A DNA stretch of 64,000 nucleotides. Origin: Planctomycetota bacterium. GTDB taxonomy: Bacteria > Planctomycetota > UBA1135 > GCA-002686595. The stretch covers positions 124,001-188,000 of the forward strand of contig JAKLKU010000010.1 in NCBI GenBank assembly GCA_023150475.1. The letters run 5' to 3'. Below, piece by piece: positions 1 through 6,981 of the stretch. Made by a program: the position numbers and the translations under genes. The notes below the pieces were generated by a model that worked only from the letters and a program-made list of their open reading frames with translations, had not been told where the DNA came from and ran no database searches. Numbering within the stretch: the first letter of the stretch is position 1; each line of letters opens with the position of its first letter.

Positions 1-153
1 TTCGTGGACCCGCCGCTCCCACACGCGGTTCGTCGCCGTGAGGTGCGCGAACGCATAGGCGCCGAACGTCAGCGCGATCGTCGCCGAGAGCAGCAGGAAG
101 AGTCGCGTCGAGAGCGAGTGCGTGAACGGCCGAAAGGTGCGGATCGAGGCCAT
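1..153 (-). CDS. N-terminal fragment of a membrane protein, possibly a sensor histidine kinase (runs off the window)
   Basis: Only 51 residues are inside the window. They start at an ATG (complement 153-151) preceded by a G-rich ribosome-site-like stretch, and the frame stays open to base 1. The visible part has a basic, hydroxylated start, a hydrophobic segment at about residues 19-35 (one membrane span), then the start of a soluble region rich in Arg, Glu and His. This matches the usual start of a membrane sensor histidine kinase, but no kinase domain can be seen, so that name is inference. It reads in the same direction as the redox operon at 284-4842 and starts 130 bases after its last gene. 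It could be its final gene or the first of a two-component pair. It could equally be any single-span membrane protein. Confidence 0.45.
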   Translation of the reverse strand, partial: MASIRTFRPFTHSLSTRLFLLLSATIALTFGAYAFAHLTATNRVWERRVHE

Positions 154-283
154 GGGCACCCCCTACCGGGAGCGGGCCGAGCCGGTCGTGTCGCACGGCC
201 GGCGGACGGCCGAAGGCTCGCTCCACTCTAGGGCGTACGTCATCGCGGGCCTCTGCCTCGGTGTGCGCAGCACGCGCGGACTT

Positions 284-1177
284 TCAGCCCAGCCAACGCC
301 GCAGGAGCCGTCGGAAACGGCTTGCGCCGAGCACGCGGCGGAGATCGCGCAGCGGACTCCCGCCGTCTTGCGCGGTGCGGCCGACGCCAGGCACGCGTTC
401 CGAGCCATGCGCTCGATCGACGCGACGCGCGACGAGCCTGCGCCAAGCGCGCAGATCACGCGCGGCGAGCCGTCGTGCTTCGTGCGCGTCGTGGAGCGCG
501 AGGCGTGATCCTCCGTCACCACCGCGTCCGTCGCGCGCGAGTTCGACGAGCCAGCCCGAGTGGTAAGGGTCGCCGAGCGCGAGCGCGGGTTCCGCGCGCA
601 CTCTCGGGTTCGCCGCGAGCACGAGTCCGTCGACCGGCGCCGCGACCGGCGACGCTTCGTCCTCGTCGACGATCCAACCCAGCGGCTCACCGGCGCGCAC
701 GTGCGTGCCCGCGGCCGGCAGGACGAACGCGTGCAGTCGCCCGATGAAGCGCGCGGCGAGCGCATCGAGACCGCAGCGCACGCGCACGGCGTCGAGCGGC
801 GCGACCCACACGTGACGCGGCGAGTACTCGCGGTCGTCGGGGAACTCGAGCTTCGCGAGCTCGACGCGCCCCGGTGCTTTCGTCGGGTCCGGTGCGCGCG
901 GTGCGCGCGCCACGCCGAGCGCGAGGTCGAGCGGACAGCGCTCGCACTCGAAGTCGCGGTCGCAGAGCTTGAAGGCGATCACTCCGGCCGTCATCCACAC
1001 GCACGGCTCCGGGCTCGGGTTCGAACCGGCCGGCGGCTCGCCGCTTGCCCCACGTTCGAGCGTGGGATCGGACGGAACGACCGTCCGGGTCGCGCGAAGA
1101 TCGAGGTCGCGGCTCGCGCCGTGCTCTCGTCCCGCGGGCCCGGACGGGCGCGGTTTCGAATCGCCGGAGGGAATCAT
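284..1177 (-). CDS. Glycine-cleavage H-protein-like protein with N-terminal Cys motif (H-like 1)
   Basis: The 297-residue product contains an H-protein (lipoyl/biotinyl-fold) domain at about residues 115-215. Its core aligns without gaps to E. coli GcvH from the LP-x-x-G turn to the P-V-x-G turn, ending in a PYHSGWL motif like the PYxxGW of GcvH. At the lipoyl-lysine position it has Asp173, so classical lipoylation looks impossible. Before the domain lies a cysteine cluster (C59, C72, C78, C81, with C-X5-C-X2-C-P at 72-82) that could bind a metal or iron-sulfur centre. The C-terminal block with QDGG resembles that of H-like 2. The ATG at 1177 overlaps the upstream stop by four bases (ATGA), which favours this start over the internal ATG near 994. 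No gcvT or gcvP is nearby. A role in the adjacent FeS/NrfD complex is inferred from the operon alone. Confidence 0.82.
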   Translation of the reverse strand: MIPSGDSKPRPSGPAGREHGASRDLDLRATRTVVPSDPTLERGASGEPPAGSNPSPEPCVWMTAGVIAFKLCDRDFECERCPLDLALGVARAPRAPDPTKAPGRVELAKLEFPDDREYSPRHVWVAPLDAVRVRCGLDALAARFIGRLHAFVLPAAGTHVRAGEPLGWIVDEDEASPVAAPVDGLVLAANPRVRAEPALALGDPYHSGWLVELARDGRGGDGGSRLALHDAHEARRLAARDLRAWRRLVARRVDRAHGSERVPGVGRTAQDGGSPLRDLRRVLGASRFRRLLRRWLG

Positions 1178-1866
1178 CGGATCAAGAAGTCACGCGCGAA
1201 CTCGTCCCAGCGCTCGCCCGCGAGCACGCGAGCGAGGCCGGAGACCGGCACGCCGCCGTCCTGCAGGAGCAGGCCGAAGCTCGGCGACATCCGCCGCCGC
1301 AGCCGCTCCTCCATTTCGTCCGCGAAGCGCGCCGCGTCGTCGTTCTCGAGCAGTTGCTCGCGATCGGCTTCGAAGTGCGCCGGGCGAATCTTGTAGAGCC
1401 AACCCGAGCCGTAGGGATCGCGGTTCACGCGCCCGGGCTCGGCGAGCAACGCTTCGTTGCGCTCCACCACTTCGCCTTCGAGCGGCGCGACGATCTCGAC
1501 GGACCGCTCGCCGACGGCGAGGCGCGAAGCCGCGCCGCCTTGGTGGACGTGCTCGCCCACCGCGGGCAACTCGATCGAGCTCGGCGCACCGACGAGTTTC
1601 TGCGCGAAGTCGTCGACACCGACGGTGACGAGTCCGGCTTCGTCGGGCTTCGCCCAAGCGTGACCGGGGTGGTAGAGGCGCTCGAGCGCGACTTGGAACC
1701 AACCGCTCTTCGACTGCGCGTGCGGACCGGCGGGCAGCAAGGTCGCAGGCGACTCGACGCGGCGGTTCAGGAGCCACCAGAACGCGACCAGCGCCGCGAG
1801 GAAGCCGAGGATCAGGACGTATTCCAGGCTCTTGGTGGCGAAGAGATCGAGGGGGAGGTCTTGCAT
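1174..1866 (-). CDS. Membrane-anchored glycine-cleavage H-protein-like protein (H-like 2)
   Basis: The 230-residue product has one N-terminal membrane span (about residues 15-34) followed by two arginines. By the positive-inside rule this places the rest in the cytoplasm. Residues about 65-150 form an H-protein-like domain with the HPGHAW motif, the LP-x-VG turn at 100-104 and a GSGWL motif. In a gapless alignment to GcvH the lipoyl lysine becomes Glu120. The helical C-terminal region, ending in a QDGG-containing block, is shared with H-like 1. The gene begins one base after the NrfD stop and its stop overlaps the H-like 1 start, so it sits in the middle of a tightly coupled operon. It is probably a structural or docking subunit of the redox complex, which is inference. 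Confidence 0.82.
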   Translation of the reverse strand: MQDLPLDLFATKSLEYVLILGFLAALVAFWWLLNRRVESPATLLPAGPHAQSKSGWFQVALERLYHPGHAWAKPDEAGLVTVGVDDFAQKLVGAPSSIELPAVGEHVHQGGAASRLAVGERSVEIVAPLEGEVVERNEALLAEPGRVNRDPYGSGWLYKIRPAHFEADREQLLENDDAARFADEMEERLRRRMSPSFGLLLQDGGVPVSGLARVLAGERWDEFARDFLIR

Positions 1867-1867
1867 G

Positions 1868-3178
1868 TCAGGCTTCCTTGCTCGCGATCGAGCGTTGCAG
1901 TCGAGCCGCTTGCGCCGAACGTGCGGGACGGAGCTCCTTCTCGGGCTCGCCGCGACGTTCGGACGCGTGCGACCACGCCGGCGCTTCGCCGAGCACCGGC
2001 AGACGGTTGACGATCCAACGGAACACCCACACTTCGGCGAGGATCACCGAAAGGGCGACGACCACTTCCATCCAGGTCGGCACGTATCGCACCGGCGCGT
2101 CGATCTTGTAGGCGATCAACGAGACGTTGAGGCGGTTCAACACGATGCCGAGCATCGCGACCACCGACGCCCACCGCGCGAGCGAGGTGCTGCGCCGCTT
2201 GTACGCGAGCGCGAAGAGCACGCAGGGCACCGCGACGAAGCCGACGATCTCGAGTCCGTACCAGGCGCCCCAGAAGCCCGAGAGGTGCTTCCAGTCCTGG
2301 CCGTGCACGAACACGAGGGTCTGCAGGAAGAGGTAGACGAACAGCGCGCCCGCGGCGATCCGCGAGAGCGAGAGCACGATGCGTTCGTGCGAGAAGTGAT
2401 AACTCGGGCTGATGCGGCTCTTGAAGACGCGGCGGCTCAGAGTGCCTTCGAAGATCACCATCGAGAGGCCCGCGAAGACGCTCGAGACCAAGAACTGGAT
2501 CGGGATGAACTCCGAGTACCAGAGCGGGTGGATCTTGTCCTTGGCCATCAGGAAGAGCGCGCCGAGGCCGGACTGGTGCAGGATCGAGAGCGAGATGCCG
2601 AACACCACGGCGCCGAGGGTCAGCGAGTGCAGCACTCGGCGCACGCGCGGCCAGCCGATCCACTCGGCGATCGCCGGCGAGAACTCGAGGAACTGCGCGA
2701 CCATGTAGAGCAGGAAGTGCCACGCGACGAGGAACAGCACCGAGCTCCACCCGAACGAGTTGCCGATCACCGGGTTGATCACGTTCCACGGCCGGCCGAG
2801 TTCGAGCAGCAGCGCGCCTGCGTAGAACACGTAGGCGAGGAACCCGTTCAGGATCGTGACGCGCACGATCGGCCGGTACTGCTCTTGGTGCAGCACGTAC
2901 ACCAGGAAGACCAGCACGTACGCACCGCCCGCGAACGCGACGCCGGTGACGACGTTGAAGCCCTTCCAGATGCCCCACGGGTAGTCCTGGTTCAGGTTGG
3001 TGACGGCACCGAGCCCGAACCAGAAGCGCAGCGCGAGGATCACGGCGCCCGCGAGGATGATCACGCCGCTCGCGACGTTGAACGGAGTCAGGAGCTTGCC
3101 GCGCGGCTTCAGTTCGGCGCGCAGGAACGCACCGACGCGTCGCGCTTCGTCGCGCCAAGAGAGCTTAGTGGCTTCCAT
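1868..3178 (-). CDS. NrfD/HybB-family polytopic membrane subunit (quinone-interacting)
   Basis: The 436-residue protein is dominated by about nine or ten hydrophobic segments and follows the NrfD/HybB/PsrC pattern. Family landmarks include an early aromatic Trp-Gly-Ile-Trp motif, a Glu-Leu-Gly-Arg-Pro stretch after the third or fourth span and a His-Gln-Ser-Gly loop. Family members sit in the inner membrane and pass electrons between quinones and a partner four-cluster FeS protein. The start codon lies 14 bases inside the end of the FeS gene, so the two are translated together, as expected for an FeS/NrfD module. The C-terminal 40 residues are charged and probably cytoplasmic. No molybdopterin catalytic subunit or multiheme cytochrome is encoded in the visible operon, so the electron donor or acceptor is unknown. 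Confidence 0.88.
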   Translation of the reverse strand: MEATKLSWRDEARRVGAFLRAELKPRGKLLTPFNVASGVIILAGAVILALRFWFGLGAVTNLNQDYPWGIWKGFNVVTGVAFAGGAYVLVFLVYVLHQEQYRPIVRVTILNGFLAYVFYAGALLLELGRPWNVINPVIGNSFGWSSVLFLVAWHFLLYMVAQFLEFSPAIAEWIGWPRVRRVLHSLTLGAVVFGISLSILHQSGLGALFLMAKDKIHPLWYSEFIPIQFLVSSVFAGLSMVIFEGTLSRRVFKSRISPSYHFSHERIVLSLSRIAAGALFVYLFLQTLVFVHGQDWKHLSGFWGAWYGLEIVGFVAVPCVLFALAYKRRSTSLARWASVVAMLGIVLNRLNVSLIAYKIDAPVRYVPTWMEVVVALSVILAEVWVFRWIVNRLPVLGEAPAWSHASERRGEPEKELRPARSAQAARLQRSIASKEA

Positions 3179-4136
3179 GGTCGCCTCCTTCCGCGCCGTG
3201 CTCCGGCGCGAACGCCGGACGAGTCGCGTTGCTCATCGCGAGCAGCAGCGGCGGCACCAAGGTGAGGATCACCGGCACGCCGTAGAGGAACTCCTTGGTC
3301 AGGCTCGGATAGGTGACGCGCTCGAGGTCGGGCTCGAAGCCGAGCTTGTCGAACTCGGTCGCGGCGAGGTAGAGCCACGAAGTGCCGCCGGCCTCGCGCT
3401 CGCCGTAGATGTGGTGCACGTACACGTCGGGCGAGTCCGCGATGCGCTTGTGCGCTTCTTCGATCAGCGCGCTGCGCCGACCGAAAGTGAGGGCACTCGC
3501 GCCGCAGCTCTCGACGCAGACCGGTTGTTTGCCTTCCGCGACACGGTCGGCGCACAGGTCGCACTTCATGATCCGCGGCGCAGCGGAGTCGTACTCCGCC
3601 TTCGGCATGTCGAACGGGCACGAGACCATGCAGTAGCGGCAGCCCATGCACTTCGAACCGCGCCAGACCACCGGGCCGTCCGCAGTCTTGAGCAGCGCCT
3701 TGGTCAGGCACGCCGACGCACAGGCGGGTTGCAGGCAGTGCATGCACTGGCGCTTGACGAACACGACGCCCATGTCGACGCGCGGATCGGAGCTCTCGTG
3801 GTGCTGCACGATCGAGAGCTGCTCGGGCGCGGTCACGGTGCGGTACCCACCTTCGGGCACCGGCAGTCCGTGCGCCTTGGCGCACTCCTTCTCGCAGGTG
3901 CGGCAGCCGACGCACTGAGTGGTGTCGACCAGCACGCCCCACGGATCGTCCGCAGAGCCTTCGTCACGCGCGCCGTTCGCCCCTGCGGAGGTTTCGTTCG
4001 CGAGGGCGAGTCCGGCGCCGACGACGCCAAGGGTCCGGAAGAAGCCGCGTCGGTCGACGCCACACGAACCACGCGCGGGTTTCACCGCGGGGCTCGCGTC
4101 GTCGACCGCGTCGGGGATCCCAACCTCGAGGGTCAT
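3165..4136 (-). CDS. Tat-exported 4x[4Fe-4S] ferredoxin subunit (HybA/DmsB-like)
   Basis: The 323-residue product starts at the ATG one base after the H-like 3 stop. Longer upstream frames lack family similarity. A twin-arginine signal (DRRGFFRTL, about residues 28-36) precedes a hydrophobic stretch, so it is likely exported folded. Four cysteine clusters follow. The first is C75-X2-C-X2-C-X3-C. The second is CMHC with CASAC, the third CMGCRYC with C-P, and the last CDLC with CVESC. This is the set seen in HybA, DmsB and NrfC electron-transfer subunits, which carry four [4Fe-4S] clusters. A hydrophobic segment near the C-terminus (about residues 277-298) may anchor it beside the NrfD partner, as in HybA. 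It should wire an unidentified periplasmic redox partner to quinone. Confidence 0.88.
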   Translation of the reverse strand: MTLEVGIPDAVDDASPAVKPARGSCGVDRRGFFRTLGVVGAGLALANETSAGANGARDEGSADDPWGVLVDTTQCVGCRTCEKECAKAHGLPVPEGGYRTVTAPEQLSIVQHHESSDPRVDMGVVFVKRQCMHCLQPACASACLTKALLKTADGPVVWRGSKCMGCRYCMVSCPFDMPKAEYDSAAPRIMKCDLCADRVAEGKQPVCVESCGASALTFGRRSALIEEAHKRIADSPDVYVHHIYGEREAGGTSWLYLAATEFDKLGFEPDLERVTYPSLTKEFLYGVPVILTLVPPLLLAMSNATRPAFAPEHGAEGGDHGSH

Positions 4137-4137
4137 G

Positions 4138-4842
4138 TCAGCTCCTTCCCTGATGACCCTGCAGGCGCACCTGCGGGTGGACCGGCGCCGACTCGCGCGC
4201 GCCGAAGAGCTCGCGCCGGAGTTCGCGCCATTCTTCGTCGTCGAAGCGTTCACCGAACGCTTGGACCCAATCGCCGCCGTCGAACGCGACGGTCGCCGGC
4301 ACCGGCGAGAGCTTCGCCGAGAGCGCCGCACGCGCATCGTCGAACCAACGTTGCGCAACCGCGAGCGGCGCGAGTTCCGCGCTCTCCTCCTTCGGCGCGA
4401 TCCGCACGAGCCAACCTTGGTCGTACGGCCGGCGCTGGAGCAGCGTCGGATCCTTGCCGAGCTCCGCGTTGACCGCGAGCACCTTGCCGCCGACCGGCAA
4501 CGGCAGCGAGAGCCGCCGTCCGTTCTTCGCGACCAGCGTCACGATGCGTTGATCGGCCTCGACCTTGGAGCCTTCCGGCGGCAGCTCGAGCGCATCGAGC
4601 TCACCGATGAAGTTCGCCGCGAGCGAGCTCACGCCGATCGACGCGAGCTTGGAATCGTGCCGTTCGACCCACGTGTGTCCGCGGTGGAAGCGCTGGGTGG
4701 GTGATGGCGATCCGATCGGCGCTTCGGCGACGAAGCGGACCGCTGCGCGCGCCCGATCCGCGATGCGCCGACGGTGACGGGTCAAGTAGAGGTGCGCCGC
4801 GAGCGCGACGCAGACCATCGAGAAGACGAGGAGAGCAGTCAT
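4138..4842 (-). CDS. Membrane-anchored glycine-cleavage H-protein-like protein (H-like 3), first gene of the redox operon
   Basis: The 234-residue protein begins with a single membrane span (residues 2-20) followed by a run of Arg and His, predicting a cytoplasmic C-terminal domain. Residues about 50-145 match the H-protein fold: a RGHTW motif, the LPPEG turn at 87-91, PVGG at 116-119 and PYDQGWL. The aligned lipoyl site is Asn107 with Lys106 next to it, and the loop is one residue longer than in GcvH. Lipoylation at Lys106 is therefore unlikely but not excluded. The C-terminal region carries an FDGG motif analogous to the QDGG of its two paralogs. It has the best ribosome site in the operon and a sigma54-like promoter just upstream, so it is the lead gene. 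Its exact function is unknown. Confidence 0.82.
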   Translation of the reverse strand: MTALLVFSMVCVALAAHLYLTRHRRRIADRARAAVRFVAEAPIGSPSPTQRFHRGHTWVERHDSKLASIGVSSLAANFIGELDALELPPEGSKVEADQRIVTLVAKNGRRLSLPLPVGGKVLAVNAELGKDPTLLQRRPYDQGWLVRIAPKEESAELAPLAVAQRWFDDARAALSAKLSPVPATVAFDGGDWVQAFGERFDDEEWRELRRELFGARESAPVHPQVRLQGHQGRS

Positions 4843-4846
4843 GATT

Positions 4847-4855
4847 CACCTCCTT
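4847..4855 (-). promoter_or_regulatory. Strong Shine-Dalgarno site of the H-like 3 gene
   Basis: On the minus strand the sequence reads AAGGAGGTG followed by four bases and the ATG at 4842. This is a near-perfect Shine-Dalgarno element at normal spacing. It fixes the start and is much stronger than the sites seen elsewhere in the window. Confidence 0.8.
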
Positions 4856-4895
4856 GGGGCGATCCCAAGTGCGTGTCGAAACCGCTGCTCGAGAG

Positions 4896-4909
4896 ACAAC
4901 CGCCGTGCC
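4896..4909 (-). promoter_or_regulatory. Sigma54-like (-24/-12) promoter of the redox operon
   Basis: The minus strand reads GGCACG, four bases, then TTGT. The sigma54 consensus is TGGCACG, four bases, TTGC. The GG and the G of the -12 element are 12 bases apart as required; the final C is T here. Transcription would begin near 4884, giving a leader of about 42 bases before the H-like 3 ATG. The palindrome cluster just upstream would suit an enhancer-binding activator. Confidence 0.45.
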
Positions 4910-4916
4910 TCTCCGG

Positions 4917-5150
4917 CCGTCGAAGAACTCGGCGGTCCGCCTGCGCACGCAACCGTCGAATTCCACGACGGATAGCGCGATGGCCGTGGCGAAGTTCGGC
5001 GTGCGCGGCGATCTCGCGCCCGCCAGCGCACCGTGGAGTTCTTCGACACTCCCGGAGCCGCGCGCGCGAGCGGCGCGCGCAACGGCCTTGGCGACAAGGC
5101 CTTGCGGCGACCGTTGCGCTTCTCGACGGTGCCGTTGAAACTTTCGACGG
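4917..5150. promoter_or_regulatory. Array of six 19-bp palindromic sites (CCGTnG-N7-CGACGG)
   Basis: Copies lie at 4917-4935, 4953-4971 (both half-sites perfect), 4984-5002 (degenerate), 5031-5049 (degenerate), 5111-5129 and 5132-5150. Each is an inverted repeat with a fixed 7-base spacer, and several extend to GAA/TTC inside the spacer. The last two start 21 bases apart, two helical turns. They fill most of the 397-base divergent region between the redox operon and the PD40 gene. The likely role is binding of a dimeric regulator. Short GC-rich words recur in this genome, so chance is not fully excluded, though the constant length argues against it. Confidence 0.5.
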
Positions 5151-5239
5151 CCCAGCGCGGGCCATCCCGTAACACGGGGCCTGCCGTGACGCTTTCCTCT
5201 GGGTCGACGGGATCGCTCGACCGCCAAGGAGTCCGCACC

Positions 5240-6949
5240 ATGCTCGTTCCCCCCGCCGCTCTCGGCACGTGCTGCTTCGCCCTCGCTTCCGCGGCGTCCG
5301 CGCAAACACCCACCCAGTTGGTGAGCGTGAGCTCGTCGGGAGTCCAAGTCGACCAACCGGTCGCGATCACGACCCCCGCCTTGTCGGACGACGGCCGCTT
5401 CGTGGCGTTCCAGACCGCCGCGACGAACCTCGTCGCCGGCGACACGAACGGCTTCGAGGACGTCTACCTGCGGGACCGCCTGCTCGGCACGACCGAGCTC
5501 GTCAGTCGCACGCCGCTCGGCAGCAGCGGGAACGGTGCGAGCTCGAACCCAAGCGTCTCGGACGACGGTCGGTACGTGACGTTCTCGAGCGTCGCGAGCG
5601 ATCTGGTCGCGAACGACACGAACGGCGCGTCCGACGTCTTCCTGCTCGATCGCGCCACCGGTGTGGTCACGCGCGTCTCCGAGCTCCCGGGCGGAGTCTC
5701 CGCGAGCGGCGCGAGCTTCCTCGCGCAGGTCTCGGGCGACGGACGCTTCGTGGCGTTCTCGAGCGAAGCCCCGGACCTCGTCGCGAACGACAGCAACGGC
5801 GAAACCGACGCCTTCGTGCGGGATCTCGCGACCGGCGTGATCGAACGCGTCAGCGTGGCGACCGGCGGAGCCCAGGCCCAAGGCAGCTCCCTCGTGGCGG
5901 GGATCTCGGACGACGGGTCGGTGATCGCGTTCGTCTCGAGCGCCGGGAACCTCTGGCCCCAAGACGCCAACGTGACGTACGACGCCTACGTCCACGACCG
6001 CACGAACGGCACGACGGAACTCGCCAGCCGCACCCCGAGCGGCGCCGCGTCGATGACGGGCCTGGCGTGGAACGCCGCGATCTCCGGCGACGGCTCGACC
6101 GTCGTGTTCCAGTCGAACGCCGTCGAGTTCGAGCCGATTCCGCCGTTCTCGACCCAGGTCTTCGCGTTCGACCGCGCGAGCCGCTCGGTCAAGCTGGTCT
6201 CGAAGAACTTCCTCGGGGCGTGCGCCGCGCTCCCGAGCACGCGACCGTCGATCTCGGACGACGCACGCTTCGTCGCGTTCGAGTCGGACTCGAAGAACCT
6301 CGTCAACCTCGACCTCGGCCCCGGCAAGGACGTCTACGTCGTCGATCGCACGACCGGTGAAGTCACGCGAGGTTCGATGAACGTGTTCGGCACGAACGCG
6401 GTCGGTGGTGACTCGTACGGCGCGGCGCTGTCGGGTCTGGGCACCGCGCTCGCGTTCGCGAGCTACGCGTACGACATGGTCGGCGGCGACTCGAACGGCG
6501 TCTCCGACGTGTTCGTGCACGACACCACGCAGACCCAACCCGTCGCCTACTGCACCGGCAAGGTCACGACGTTCGGGTGCTCCCCGAACCTGGTCCCGAG
6601 CGGACTGCCGTCACTCTCCCAATCCAGCGGCTTCGTGCTCACCGCAGAGCACGTGCCCGGCAACAAGTCCGGGATCTTCTTCTACGGCCGCGCCCCGCTC
6701 AAAGCTGCGTTCCAAGGCGGCACGCTGTGCGTCGCGCCGCCGCACCGGCGGTCCAACGTGTTGACGAGCAGCGCAGCGACCGCATGCAGCGGCGTCTTCC
6801 TCTTCGACTTCAACGGCTGGCTCGCGGCGGGCAACGATCCGTCGGTGATCGCGGGCGACACGCTCTACGGCCAGTTCTGGTTCCGCGATCCGCCGAGCTC
6901 GTTCGACGTCGGCTTCACCGACGCCGTGCGCTTCGTCGTCTATCCGTGA
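5240..6949 (+). CDS. Secreted PD40/WD40-like propeller protein with Cys-containing C-terminal module
   Basis: The 569-residue product has a signal peptide that ends near residue 20 at an Ala-x-Ala site before QTPTQ. An AAGGA ribosome site at 5226-5230 supports the ATG at 5240 over the longer frame. Residues about 25-430 hold about seven repeats, each centred on SDDGRFVAF followed by GDTNG and an acidic VYLRDR-like strand. This is the pattern of TolB/PD40 beta-propeller blades. Residues 437-569 form a module beginning YCTGK, with paired cysteines and an FDFNGWLAAG motif. The same module occurs in the FG-GAP proteins at 26979-31480 and the PD40 protein at 57881. It is probably a surface or extracellular protein; the ligand is unknown. 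It is convergent with hldE. Confidence 0.82.
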   Translation: MLVPPAALGTCCFALASAASAQTPTQLVSVSSSGVQVDQPVAITTPALSDDGRFVAFQTAATNLVAGDTNGFEDVYLRDRLLGTTELVSRTPLGSSGNGASSNPSVSDDGRYVTFSSVASDLVANDTNGASDVFLLDRATGVVTRVSELPGGVSASGASFLAQVSGDGRFVAFSSEAPDLVANDSNGETDAFVRDLATGVIERVSVATGGAQAQGSSLVAGISDDGSVIAFVSSAGNLWPQDANVTYDAYVHDRTNGTTELASRTPSGAASMTGLAWNAAISGDGSTVVFQSNAVEFEPIPPFSTQVFAFDRASRSVKLVSKNFLGACAALPSTRPSISDDARFVAFESDSKNLVNLDLGPGKDVYVVDRTTGEVTRGSMNVFGTNAVGGDSYGAALSGLGTALAFASYAYDMVGGDSNGVSDVFVHDTTQTQPVAYCTGKVTTFGCSPNLVPSGLPSLSQSSGFVLTAEHVPGNKSGIFFYGRAPLKAAFQGGTLCVAPPHRRSNVLTSSAATACSGVFLFDFNGWLAAGNDPSVIAGDTLYGQFWFRDPPSSFDVGFTDAVRFVVYP

Positions 6950-6957
6950 ACCCCGAG

Positions 6958-6981
6958 GCCGCCGACTAACACGTCGGCGGC
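6958..6981. terminator. Hairpin between convergent PD40 and hldE genes
   Basis: A perfect 9-bp inverted repeat (GCCGCCGAC / GTCGGCGGC) encloses a 6-base loop between the PD40 stop and the last codons of hldE. It could end transcription from both sides. It lacks a T-run, so it is at best an atypical intrinsic terminator or a stability hairpin. Confidence 0.5.

Noticed and set aside
1832..3265. Long plus-strand frame of 477 codons opposite the NrfD gene
   Set aside because: It is Arg/His/Asp/Glu-rich low-complexity sequence typical of antisense frames in GC-rich genes, and the opposite strand has a clear family protein.
284..4842. Three true glycine-cleavage H proteins
   Set aside because: The aligned lipoyl lysine is absent and no gcvT or gcvP genes are near, so a glycine-cleavage role is unlikely.
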